Assembly (NCBI RefSeq): GCF_002015085.1
Contig: NZ_MUXW01000012.1
Span: 1-31,914, forward strand
Source of the DNA: Glaesserella parasuis
Lineage (GTDB): Bacteria; Pseudomonadota; Gammaproteobacteria; Enterobacterales; Pasteurellaceae
Direction: 5' to 3'
Length of the DNA stretch: 31,914 nt
Program-made: the position numbers and the translations under genes
In this document: piece after piece, positions 6,336-13,280 of the stretch
How the letters are laid out: each line of letters opens with the position of its first letter
How positions within the stretch are numbered: position 1 is the stretch's first letter
The notes under the pieces: model-generated
The model's input: the letters and a program-made list of their open reading frames with translations, nothing else
Database searches by the model: none
Told to the model about the DNA's origin: nothing

Positions 6336-7475
6336 TTATTTTTTAATTTCTTTCAAAAAATTAGATAATTGCTCTAAACCATCAAAAGTGCTAGGTACTT
6401 TGTCTGGTGAGGAAAGAATGCTACTAAAAATTAAATTCTCAAATTTTTCTAGCGAAGCTCCATCTTTTTCTTTGATCTCTTTTGCATAATCTGCATAACT
6501 CTGAATAAACTGACAAAGAGATTGTCTTAATTCAAGTTGCATGATTTGAGTTTGAATTGAGTTATAGTGATTTAATACAACTCGGAAAAAATAAATCAAA
6601 ATAAGCTCTAAACCTAGAACAGGCAACATTTGCTCCCAACCAATATCTTTCCACTGGATATTATATTCATGAAACCAATTTAGAAATCTTCCCCCAAGAA
6701 AAAATATTGGCAGTACAATTAAAAGAATGCAAAATATAGACATAATTGTAAAAGAAGTCCATTTAGCATATCTTTTCTGGGATAATAAATTTTCAAAACC
6801 TTGGGATAAACCAACAAAATTAAATGCTGTTTTTTGTTCTTCTAATTGTTTAGCTAATTGCTGTACTTTTTCTTGTTTCTCGTTGATAAAATGAGATAAC
6901 TTATCTTTTTCACGCTCTATGTCATTTTTAATATCTAAGGACTTTTCTTCACTTTTTTTGACAAGCTCCTCATATTTTTCAAAAGATTTAAATGATTTAC
7001 CATAAAAATAATATCCTAAAATCCAAATATCTAATTGTTTATCTTTTATGACATTTAATCTACCTTCATTTCTTTTATCTATAAAACCATAATTATCATT
7101 TAGTACTTTGTTATGTACTACACTAAGCTTATCCATCCCAAATCGATATTCATAAGGGTCATTTGACTCCATATATAATATATATTCTCTAAGTAAATAT
7201 GCACATCTACAATATATCCCTTCAATAAGGATTGATATATCATCCTCTAGCCTTTCACCTTCTAAATATATTAGCTCTTTAAAAAGCTCTTCTCTATATT
7301 TAGGGTAAAGATATTGACATTGTTTACTCCAATCATCCTCTGATAATTTGATTTTAGATAAAATAGGTAAGATAATACCTATTCTATAATAGGTAGATGT
7401 ATTCTCATCAAGTGTAGATTTATACCCTTCTAAAAATCTGATACTTTTCTCAAGACGTTCAATTGTATTATTCAT
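6336..7475 (-). CDS. Coiled-coil membrane protein of unknown function
   Basis: 379 aa. Residues 1-160 form a helical, charged region (predicted cytoplasmic). Residues about 164-217 form a coiled coil rich in E and K. Two membrane segments lie at about 239-261 and 283-301, separated by a short hydrophilic loop. A C-terminal helical tail holds a conserved-looking LRQSLCQFIQSYADYAKEIK stretch. No signal peptide. Codon use is strongly AT-biased compared with hisB and hisH, which suggests acquisition by transfer. It is the first gene of the three-gene block inserted between hisB and hisH. Function is not recognised; a role in phage defence is only a guess from location and architecture. Confidence 0.72.
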   Translation of the reverse strand: MNNTIERLEKSIRFLEGYKSTLDENTSTYYRIGIILPILSKIKLSEDDWSKQCQYLYPKYREELFKELIYLEGERLEDDISILIEGIYCRCAYLLREYILYMESNDPYEYRFGMDKLSVVHNKVLNDNYGFIDKRNEGRLNVIKDKQLDIWILGYYFYGKSFKSFEKYEELVKKSEEKSLDIKNDIEREKDKLSHFINEKQEKVQQLAKQLEEQKTAFNFVGLSQGFENLLSQKRYAKWTSFTIMSIFCILLIVLPIFFLGGRFLNWFHEYNIQWKDIGWEQMLPVLGLELILIYFFRVVLNHYNSIQTQIMQLELRQSLCQFIQSYADYAKEIKEKDGASLEKFENLIFSSILSSPDKVPSTFDGLEQLSNFLKEIKK

Positions 7476-7513
7476 GATTTCCCCAAAAACTTTTCAAATT
7501 CCAACCGCACTTT

Positions 7514-7577
7514 TCCCCTCTCCCTCCGAAAATCCTTCGGATTTTCTCCCCCCTCTCCCGCAAGCGGGCGAGGGGAA
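7514..7577. repeat. Palindromic GC-rich intergenic repeat
   Basis: Composite inverted repeat between hisB and the accessory block. CCCCTCTCCC pairs at a distance with GGGCGAGGGG, and two internal hairpins are present: GAAAATCC-tt-GGATTTTC and CCCGC-aa-GCGGG. The layout CTCCG...CTTCGG...CTCCCCCC...C-stem matches the insertion inside rlmKL at 22594-22651. A Hin-type uptake core (reverse strand) lies just before it at 7504-7512. Confidence 0.7.
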
Positions 7578-7586
7578 GATGAGAGA

Positions 7587-8681
7587 TTATAAAACCCCTT
7601 TCGAACTCGGCAACTCATTCCCTTCAATGCGAATGGCTTGGCGTAAGGTTCTGCCGAAAACTTTAAACAGGCTTTCGATTTTGTGATGATCATTGTCGCC
7701 TTTGGCTTTGATATGCAAAGTGGCAAGCATCGTGAAGGCGATAGATTGGAAGAAATGCTCCGTCAATTCGGTGCTGAAGTTGCCGACTTTGTCACGTTTA
7801 AATTCCGCTTTAAATTTGATAAATGGACGACCCGATAAATCCATTGCACATTGAGCTTTGCATTCGTCCATTGGCAAGACGAAACCAAAACGGGCGATGC
7901 CGCGTTTGTCGCCGATGGCTTGTTTTAAGGCGGTACCAAGGGCAAGGGCGGTGTCTTCAACGGTGTGGTGTTCGTCAATCCATAGGTCGCCTTTGCACGA
8001 GATATTCATACGGAAACCGCCGTGGGTGGCGATTTGGTCGAGCATATGGTCGAAAAAGCCCACGCCGGTTTTGATGTCGTTCACACCCGTTTCGTCTAGC
8101 CACACTTGCACTTTGATGTCAGTCTCTTTGGTTTTACGCACCACTTCTGCATAGCGTGGTTGGCGGTCGCCAATGTTGGTCACTGGCTCGCCAAGTAATT
8201 TTTCCGCAATCAAATCCCAATTTAATTTTTCAGGATGATATTGCAAGGCACGAATACCAAGATTTTCCGCCAACTGAACGTCTGTAGCACGGTCGCCGAT
8301 GACAAAACTGGTGGCAGGGTCGAACAGTTCACGCTCAATATATTTTTGCAGCAACTTGGTTTTCGGCTTGCGGCAGTCGCAGTTGTCTTCAGGTTTGTGT
8401 GGGCAAATTAACACGTCATCAAACTCAATACCTTGCGAGCGGAATAGTTCCATCATTGCATTATGTGGTTTGTCGAAGGTCTCTTGCGGAAATGAACTCG
8501 TACCTAAATCGTCCTGATTGCTCACCATCACAAAGCGATATTTGTGTTTGAGCTTGAGCAAGGCAGGGATCACATTCGGCTCAAATTTGAGTTTTTCTAA
8601 ACTGTCGATTTGAAAATCGGTTTTGGGTTCGTCAATTAAGGTGCCGTCACGATCGATGAATAAAATAGATTGTTGTGTCAT
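7587..8681 (-). CDS. hisB: HisB, histidinol-phosphatase / imidazoleglycerol-phosphate dehydratase
   Basis: Bifunctional enzyme for steps 6 and 8 of histidine synthesis. 364 aa, normal length. The N-terminal HAD phosphatase has D10 and D12 in FIDRDGT and a zinc-binding CPHKPEDNCDC loop. The C-terminal IGP dehydratase has the manganese motifs GFFDHML..H, DEHHTVEDTA and DNDHHKIESLFK. Start ATG 8681 has AGGAG upstream. Upstream lies transposase copy 3. Downstream lies the AT-rich accessory block. Confidence 0.97.
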   Translation of the reverse strand: MTQQSILFIDRDGTLIDEPKTDFQIDSLEKLKFEPNVIPALLKLKHKYRFVMVSNQDDLGTSSFPQETFDKPHNAMMELFRSQGIEFDDVLICPHKPEDNCDCRKPKTKLLQKYIERELFDPATSFVIGDRATDVQLAENLGIRALQYHPEKLNWDLIAEKLLGEPVTNIGDRQPRYAEVVRKTKETDIKVQVWLDETGVNDIKTGVGFFDHMLDQIATHGGFRMNISCKGDLWIDEHHTVEDTALALGTALKQAIGDKRGIARFGFVLPMDECKAQCAMDLSGRPFIKFKAEFKRDKVGNFSTELTEHFFQSIAFTMLATLHIKAKGDNDHHKIESLFKVFGRTLRQAIRIEGNELPSSKGVL

Positions 8682-8700
8682 TTTTGTTCTCCTGTTCTTG

Positions 8701-8749
8701 CCACATACTGACGTATGTGGTTACGCATAGTGGCGATGCGCTGCATCGC
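8701..8749. repeat. Y1-transposon end (3' side of transposase copy 3)
   Basis: Outer palindrome CCACATAC-tgac-GTATGTGG at 8701-8720, linker TTACGCATA at 8721-8729, inner hairpin GCGATGC-gct-GCATCGC at 8733-8749. The last base of the inner hairpin is the first plus-strand base of the transposase stop codon. The layout and linker are as in copies 1 and 2, but both stems have different sequences. Confidence 0.85.
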
Positions 8750-9204
8750 TATAAATCTTGTTCAAAAAATTTTTCGTTTATTGCAATTCCAGCCTCTGTA
8801 AGCAAGAATTTTACTTCTTCTACAAAATCAGCTGTTTTATGGTGTTCTTTTTGATTTTTAATATAATTGATGATTTTCTCTTTATCTTTTTCGCAATAAG
8901 TTAGTGAACAGTAGCCCCTAGACCACGCATAAAATTCAGGAAAAAGATGTTTATTTTCATCAATCCATTTATGTGTTGTCGTTTTCAGTTTTTGTACAAA
9001 CTCAGCGACCGAAAGCATCGGGTGCAATTCAACAAAAAGATGAAGATGATCGGGCATACCGTTGATCCGATAAAGCACAGAATTATGTTCTCTTACAAAT
9101 CCCCAAATATAGCGATAAAGCGCATCTTCATTTTCTTCTAAAATACTTGGCGTACCATATTTAGTACGGAAGATAATATGGTATAAATTTCTTGTATAGC
9201 TCAT
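8749..9204 (-). CDS. IS200/IS605-type Y1 transposase, copy 3 (intact)
   Basis: 151 aa, start ATG 9204 with AGGG upstream. HUH motif H53-L-H55 in MPDHLHLFVEL and catalytic tyrosine Y114 in IINYIKNQKEHH. It is clearly related to, but diverged from, copies 1 and 2: termini and many surface residues differ while the MSYT..LYHI.FRTKYG start and the core motifs are shared. It lies between hisC and hisB on the operon strand with its own pair of hairpin-linker-hairpin ends. Such small Y1 transposases can be mobile (IS200) or domesticated and tied to REP sequences. The flanking structures favour the latter or a chimera of both. Confidence 0.9.
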   Translation of the reverse strand: MSYTRNLYHIIFRTKYGTPSILEENEDALYRYIWGFVREHNSVLYRINGMPDHLHLFVELHPMLSVAEFVQKLKTTTHKWIDENKHLFPEFYAWSRGYCSLTYCEKDKEKIINYIKNQKEHHKTADFVEEVKFLLTEAGIAINEKFFEQDL

Positions 9205-9219
9205 ATTTTCCCTAACTTA

Positions 9220-9268
9220 CCGCTACGGAGTAGCGGCACTATGCTTAACCACGTACGTTAGTGCGTGG
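9220..9268. repeat. Y1-transposon end (5' side of transposase copy 3)
   Basis: Inner hairpin CCGCTAC-gga-GTAGCGG at 9220-9236, linker CACTATGCTTAA at 9237-9248 (inverted form of the conserved linker), outer imperfect palindrome CCACGtAC-gtta-GTgCGTGG at 9249-9268. It lies 15 bases upstream of the transposase start on one side and 18 bases past the hisC stop on the other. Confidence 0.82.
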
Positions 9269-9286
9269 CATCCGCAACGATTTATC

Positions 9287-10339
9287 TTATACTCCCCCAA
9301 TCGCCTCCACCGTTCTTTCCAACTCCTCTCTCGTGCCAATAGAAATCCGAATACAATTCTGTAACCCCAATGCTTTGTGTTGGTCACGTAAGATAATCCC
9401 TTTTTCCCATAAGGCTTTGAACACCTTTTGTCCGTCTTGGAATTTTACCAGTACATAGTTAGCCTCAGTGTCGAAAATCTCAACCACGCTTGGGATTTGT
9501 TTGAGTTGGTCGATTAACCAGGTGCGGTTTTCTAGCACATCGGCAACACGTTGTTGCATTTCGTTCAAGCCCTGAGCGGTTAAGGCTTGGGTAGCGATGT
9601 CGGTTACAGGGGTAGGCTGTGGGTAAGGAGCGATGACTTTTTGTAGCACATTAATCAATTCGGCATTGGCAAGGGTGAAGCCACAACGCAAGCCTGCAAG
9701 AGCAAAGGCTTTAGATAGCGTGCGGATAATGGCTAAGTGTGGATAATTTGGTAGCTCATTGACCATTGTCGCTTGCGGGCAGAATTCGATATAAGCCTCG
9801 TCCATCACCACAATCGCTTTGCCAGTGGTAATTTGTAAAAGTTTGAGCAAATCCGACCGCTTGACTAGCGTGCCTGTTGGGTTATTTGGGCTGCACACAA
9901 ACACCACTTTCACACCGTCCAAATTGCGTTCAATTTCAGGCAAATTAAGTTGGAAATCCGCAGTTAAAGGCACGGTTTTAAGTGCAATGCCACAGGTCTC
10001 CGCCGACACGCTGTACATTCCATAAGTTGGCGGACAGTACAGCACACAGTCGGTCGGCTCACAAAAAGCACGGATAATCAGCTCGATACTTTCATCGCCA
10101 CCACGGCTAACCAATACATTTTCAGGCATAACGCCAGCGTAGGTAGCATAACCTTCAATCACCGCTTGCGGTTGCGGTTCGGGATAGCGGTTAAAAGTGC
10201 GGTCAGTTAAATCGAAGTTTGGCGAAAGCGCATATTCGTTCGCATTCAGCCATACATCCCCCGAACCACCCAAACGGCGTGCGGATTGGTATGGGGTGAG
10301 GGATTGGACATTTTTTCTAGAGAGTTGTGAGATTGTCAT
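9287..10339 (-). CDS. hisC: HisC, histidinol-phosphate aminotransferase
   Basis: PLP-dependent aminotransferase, step 7 (imidazole acetol phosphate plus glutamate to histidinol phosphate). 350 aa from ATG 10339 with AGGAT upstream; longer readings start inside the upstream inverted repeat and are rejected. Fold type I motifs: CSPNNPTG, D180-EAYIEF and the Schiff-base lysine K210 in RTLSKAFALAGLRCGF. Hin-type uptake core AAGTGCGGT at 10195-10203. Confidence 0.96.
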   Translation of the reverse strand: MTISQLSRKNVQSLTPYQSARRLGGSGDVWLNANEYALSPNFDLTDRTFNRYPEPQPQAVIEGYATYAGVMPENVLVSRGGDESIELIIRAFCEPTDCVLYCPPTYGMYSVSAETCGIALKTVPLTADFQLNLPEIERNLDGVKVVFVCSPNNPTGTLVKRSDLLKLLQITTGKAIVVMDEAYIEFCPQATMVNELPNYPHLAIIRTLSKAFALAGLRCGFTLANAELINVLQKVIAPYPQPTPVTDIATQALTAQGLNEMQQRVADVLENRTWLIDQLKQIPSVVEIFDTEANYVLVKFQDGQKVFKALWEKGIILRDQHKALGLQNCIRISIGTREELERTVEAIGGV

Positions 10340-10355
10340 ATTGTATATCCTGTTG

Positions 10356-10430
10356 TAGGGACACACTGCGTGTGTCCGTTAATATTATTTGCGATGATTT
10401 ATTTTTCGGACACACGCAGTGTGTCCCTAC
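10356..10430. repeat. Perfect 24-bp inverted repeat, each arm itself a palindrome
   Basis: Arms at 10356-10379 and 10407-10430 are exact reverse complements. Each arm contains a hairpin GGACACAC-tgc-GTGTGTCC (10359-10377 and 10408-10426). Twenty-seven bases separate them. It fills the hisD-hisC junction. The design (two hairpins in inverted orientation, short spacer) resembles a REP pair and differs in sequence from the Y1-transposon ends. Confidence 0.82.
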
Positions 10431-10433
10431 TGT

Positions 10434-11720
10434 TTATTTTATCTTCGCCAACCGAATCGACACCGCCTGCTTATGCGCTTCCAATTGTTCTGCTGCTGCC
10501 ATTAGCTCCACGGTTTTTGCGAGATCTTTAAAGCCTTGCGGAGTGAGTTCTTGCACGGTCATTCGTTTGCTGAAATCCGCTAAACCGAGGCTGGAATAAG
10601 TTCGGGTGTAGCCGTAGGTTGGTAGCACGTGGTTGGTGCCGCTAGCGTAATCGCCCATACTTTCGGGGCTATATGCACCTAAGAAAATTGAGCCTGCGTT
10701 ATCGAGAAAAGGCAGTAGGTTGCGAGGGTTTTCCACTTGCACTACTAAATGTTCAGGGGCGTAGGCGTTGCTGATTTGGACACATTGTTGTAAGTCTTCG
10801 GCAATAAATACCCGACTATGCGAAAGCGCCTTACAAGCGGTCTCTTTGCGTGGTAATTTTGCAAGTTGGCGTTCGATAGCTTGTTCGGTGGCTTGAGCAA
10901 GTTCAAGGCTGTCGGTGACCAAAATCACTTGGCTGTCTGCGCCGTGTTCCGCTTGGGAAAGCAAGTCGCTGGCGACAAAATCAGGATCGGCAAATTGATC
11001 GGCTAACACTAACACTTCCGAAGGCCCTGCAGGCATATCAATCGCAGCACCATTAAGTTGTTGGCTTACTTGGCGTTTAGCTTCGGTTACAAAGGCGTTG
11101 CCCGGCCCGAAGATTTTATCCACTTTCGCCACCGTTTCCGTGCCGAACGCCATCGCCGTAATCGCCTGCGCACCGCCTACGGCGTAAATCGTTTCGACCC
11201 CACATAAATTGGCGGTGTAGAGAATTTCATCGGCAATCGGCGGTGGTGTGCAGAGCACCACTTTTTGACAGCCCACAATTTTAGCGGGAATGGCGAGCAT
11301 CAACACGGTCGAAAACAGCGGCGCAGAACCACCGGGGATATATAAGCCCACACGTTGAATCGGACGAGTAATTACTTGGCAACGCACGCCTGCTTGGGTT
11401 TCTACATCGACGGTTTGCGTTTTTTGTGCTTCGTGGAACGTTTTGATATTGCGATAAGCATTTTGAATCGCCTGTTTTAATTCATCTGGAATGCGTTTTG
11501 TCGCTTGTTCGATCTGTTCTTTTGATACCACAAGGCTTTTCAGTTCGGTTTTATCGAATTTTGCCGTCAGTTCAAATAACGCTTTATCGCCTTCAGTTTT
11601 CACTAAATTGACGATATTTTCCACCGCACTTTTGATGTCGCTTGATGCGGAAATCGCAGGGCGGGTAAGGGCTTGTTGTTTTTCCGTTTCGGTTAAATTG
11701 TTCCAAATTAGGGTTTGCAT
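10434..11720 (-). CDS. hisD: HisD, histidinol dehydrogenase
   Basis: Zinc enzyme oxidising histidinol to histidine in two NAD-dependent steps, the last reactions of the pathway. 428 aa from ATG 11720 (MQTLIWNN). An upstream in-frame extension to 11771 is rejected because it reads through a transposon-type palindrome. Catalytic E323-H324 in YAPEHLVVQ. Other family motifs: GPGNAFVTEAKRQV, DMPAGPSEVLV, and the LPTYGYTRTYSSLG segment near the end. The gene carries both uptake dialects: Apl core at 10833-10841 and Hin core (reverse) at 11623-11631. Confidence 0.96.
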   Translation of the reverse strand: MQTLIWNNLTETEKQQALTRPAISASSDIKSAVENIVNLVKTEGDKALFELTAKFDKTELKSLVVSKEQIEQATKRIPDELKQAIQNAYRNIKTFHEAQKTQTVDVETQAGVRCQVITRPIQRVGLYIPGGSAPLFSTVLMLAIPAKIVGCQKVVLCTPPPIADEILYTANLCGVETIYAVGGAQAITAMAFGTETVAKVDKIFGPGNAFVTEAKRQVSQQLNGAAIDMPAGPSEVLVLADQFADPDFVASDLLSQAEHGADSQVILVTDSLELAQATEQAIERQLAKLPRKETACKALSHSRVFIAEDLQQCVQISNAYAPEHLVVQVENPRNLLPFLDNAGSIFLGAYSPESMGDYASGTNHVLPTYGYTRTYSSLGLADFSKRMTVQELTPQGFKDLAKTVELMAAAEQLEAHKQAVSIRLAKIK

Positions 11721-11738
11721 ATTATCGTTCCTTTTTTG

Positions 11739-11792
11739 CCTAGCACGGCAAAGCCGTACTAGGTTACGCATAATTGAGCCGCTCTGCGGCTC
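11739..11792. repeat. Solo Y1-transposon end upstream of hisD
   Basis: Outer palindrome 11739-11763 (CCTAGCACGGC/GCCGTACTAGG), linker TTACGCATAATT, inner hairpin GAGCCGC-tct-GCGGCTC at 11776-11792. There is no transposase and no inverted partner end. The outer stem equals that of copy 1 at 1223-1246, while the inner stem is unlike any other copy in the window. Confidence 0.8.
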
Positions 11793-11805
11793 TGTTTCCC
11801 TTCTG

Positions 11806-11919
11806 AGCCCCCTGAGCGACTTTGAATTTGTAGGAAAAATTTAGTGTTTGAGCTTGCGTAGCAAGCGAGTTTTAAATTTTTCCGTTAAGCAAATTCAAAT
11901 AAAGCGAAGATCAGGGGCG
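11806..11919. repeat. Large imperfect inverted repeat (foldback element)
   Basis: The arms pair CCCCTGA.CG..TTTGAATTTG with CAAATTCAAA...CG..GATCAGGGG, continue inward with GGAAAAATTTA/TAAATTTTTCC, and close on an inner hairpin GCTTGC-gta-GCAAGC near 11851-11865. No coding frame. It looks like a MITE-type foldback in the hisG-hisD gap. Confidence 0.65.
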
Positions 11920-11920
11920 A

Positions 11921-12038
11921 AGTAGGGTTGCCTTTCTTTTGGTTACTTTTACTCGCTTCGCTCGCCCTTCTGGTCGTGACGAGCTACCAACGCTCAAATG
12001 TTTATACATTTGTCTTTGGCAACGCAAAGAAAAGTAAC
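11921..12038. repeat. Intergenic repeat with GTTACTTTT / AAAAGTAAC ends, possibly split by an insert
   Basis: GTTGCCTTTCTTTTGGTTACTTTT near 11927-11950 faces CTTTGGCAACGCAAAGAAAAGTAAC near 12014-12038. Joined directly, the two halves resemble a widespread Pasteurellaceae intergenic dyad (recalled, not checked). Between them is about 60 bases of other sequence with small dyads (CTCGCTTCGCTCG; AAATGTTTATACATTT). The stretch ends a few bases before the hisG stop codon. Confidence 0.5.
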
Positions 12039-12043
12039 AATAA

Positions 12044-12940
12044 CTACTCCATCATCTTCTCAATCGGTAACACCAAAATCGAGCTTGCGCCGATCTCTTT
12101 AAGGCTTTCCATCGTTTCCCAGAATAAGTTCTCTTGGCTGACCACATGCATAGCAACTTTGGAATCATCGTGTGCCAGCGGTAAAATCGTTGGATTCTCG
12201 GCACCTGGTAGCAAAGCCGTGATTTCTTCGAGTTTATCTTTTGGAGCGTGAAGCATAATATATTTAGATTCTGCGGCTTGTTGTACGCCTTGAATTCGGG
12301 TGAGCAGTTTATCGACGAGGGCTTGTTTTTCCGCGGTTAATGGTTCGGCACGTTGAATTAAGCAGGCTTTGGATTTATAGATCACTTCGACTTCTTTTAA
12401 ACCGTTTGCTTCAAGGGTTGCGCCTGATGAAACCAAATCGCAAATTGCTGTAGCAAGTCCTGCGCTTGGGGCAACTTCTACCGAACCAGTTAATAGACAA
12501 TTTTTAAACGGCACACCTTGTTCTGCCATATAGCGTTTGAGTAAGTTAGGATAAGAGGTGGCGATACGGGCATCTTTGAAATCTTGTACGCCGTTATATG
12601 TGCGGTCACGATCAATCGCTAATGACAAACGGCAACCGCCGAAATCTAAAGTACGGAGTTTTTTATATTCGACGGATTCACCCGCATATAAACGCCCTAA
12701 TTCCTCTTCTTCCAACACGTTTTCGCCGATAATACCAAGATCGACCACACTGTCAAATACCAGTCCTGGAATATCATCATCACGCACTCGCAAAATTTCA
12801 ATCGGCAGATTTTCGGAATAAGCGATTAAACGTTGTTCGTTCCAAGTGATTTTCACACCGCACTGTTTGAGTAATTCGCTGCAATCTTTGCTTAAACGTC
12901 CTTTTTTCTGCATTGCAATGCGAAGTCTGTTGTCTGACAT
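12044..12940 (-). CDS. hisG: HisG, ATP phosphoribosyltransferase (long form)
   Basis: Catalyses the first, committed step: PRPP plus ATP to PR-ATP. 298 aa, the long hexameric form. The periplasmic-binding-like catalytic domain (1-220) has the PRPP loop region SGATLEANGL. The C-terminal ACT-like domain (about 225-298) binds histidine for feedback inhibition, so this form does not need HisZ. Start ATG 12940, AAGGAAC upstream. First structural gene after the attenuator. Confidence 0.97.
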   Translation of the reverse strand: MSDNRLRIAMQKKGRLSKDCSELLKQCGVKITWNEQRLIAYSENLPIEILRVRDDDIPGLVFDSVVDLGIIGENVLEEEELGRLYAGESVEYKKLRTLDFGGCRLSLAIDRDRTYNGVQDFKDARIATSYPNLLKRYMAEQGVPFKNCLLTGSVEVAPSAGLATAICDLVSSGATLEANGLKEVEVIYKSKACLIQRAEPLTAEKQALVDKLLTRIQGVQQAAESKYIMLHAPKDKLEEITALLPGAENPTILPLAHDDSKVAMHVVSQENLFWETMESLKEIGASSILVLPIEKMME

Positions 12941-12973
12941 ATTGTGTTCCTTCTATTTTTATTTTGAATAAAG

Positions 12974-13054
12974 AAAAACCCCTCGAAAGTTGTCTTCCGA
13001 GGGGTTGTGAATTCTGTGTTGATCTTAATTCGCTCTCGGAAGTTTATCTTCCGA
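12974..13054 (-). promoter_or_regulatory. his attenuator with terminator and competing hairpins
   Basis: Read on the minus strand after the leader peptide: hairpin 1:2 is TCGGAAG-ataaa-CTTCCGA (13054-13036). Hairpin 3:4 is the terminator AACCCCTCG...CGAGGGGTT (13006-12977) followed by five T (12976-12972). Segment 2 (CTTCCGAG) can instead pair with segment 3 (CTCGGAAG) to form the antiterminator. When histidyl-tRNA is short, a ribosome stalled on the three His codons of the leader blocks segment 1 and lets 2:3 form, so the operon is read. Confidence 0.92.
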
Positions 13055-13075
13055 ACACGCCAAATGCCTGAAAGA

Positions 13076-13120
13076 TTAGTCGGTCAAATGGTGATGATAG
13101 CGAGTACGAATAAAGGTCAT
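13076..13120 (-). CDS. hisL: his operon leader peptide
   Basis: 14-aa peptide MTFIRTRYHHHLTD with three consecutive His codons (CAT CAC CAT) preceded by a Tyr and two Arg codons. Ribosome site GGAG 8 bases upstream of ATG. It is directly followed by the attenuator hairpins. The His run is short compared with seven in enterobacterial hisL. Confidence 0.9.
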   Translation of the reverse strand: MTFIRTRYHHHLTD

Positions 13121-13148
13121 ATTTTTTCTCCAAAAATGAATGGCTCAC

Positions 13149-13177
13149 AAAATACGATAAAAAGAGAAAGATGACAA
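13149..13177 (-). promoter_or_regulatory. Predicted sigma-70 promoter of the his operon
   Basis: On the minus strand TTGTCA (13177-13172) is separated by 17 bases from TATTTT (13154-13149). This places the start point about 20 bases upstream of the hisL ribosome site. It is the only good match in the divergent hisL-purC gap on this strand. Confidence 0.7.
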
Positions 13178-13216
13178 GCTTTTTTTGTTTTAAAGATAAA
13201 TTATTTTTATGATAAA

Positions 13217-13245
13217 TAGCAAACGTTTGAGTAAATTGCTATAAT
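13217..13245 (+). promoter_or_regulatory. purC promoter with PurR-type operator
   Basis: A 16-base near-palindrome TAGCAAACGTTTGAGT at 13217-13232 matches the PurR box ACGCAAACGTTTGCGT at 13 of 16 positions, including the core GCAAACGTTTG. It is followed by a perfect TATAAT at 13240-13245. The operator covers the expected -35 position, so PurR with hypoxanthine or guanine would block purC transcription. Confidence 0.82.
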
Positions 13246-13280
13246 TAGGCTGAATTGTTCAATCTAATAGGAATCCTGCC

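Noticed and set aside
7472..7726. Open frame over the GC-rich repeat downstream of hisB
   Set aside because: It consists of repeat sequence plus antisense/shifted hisB sequence, with no homology or ribosome site.
11721..11771. N-terminal extension of HisD by 17 residues
   Set aside because: The extra codons read through the CCTAGCACGGC palindrome of a solo transposon end, while ATG 11720 starts the conserved MQTLIWN region; family length fits 428 aa.
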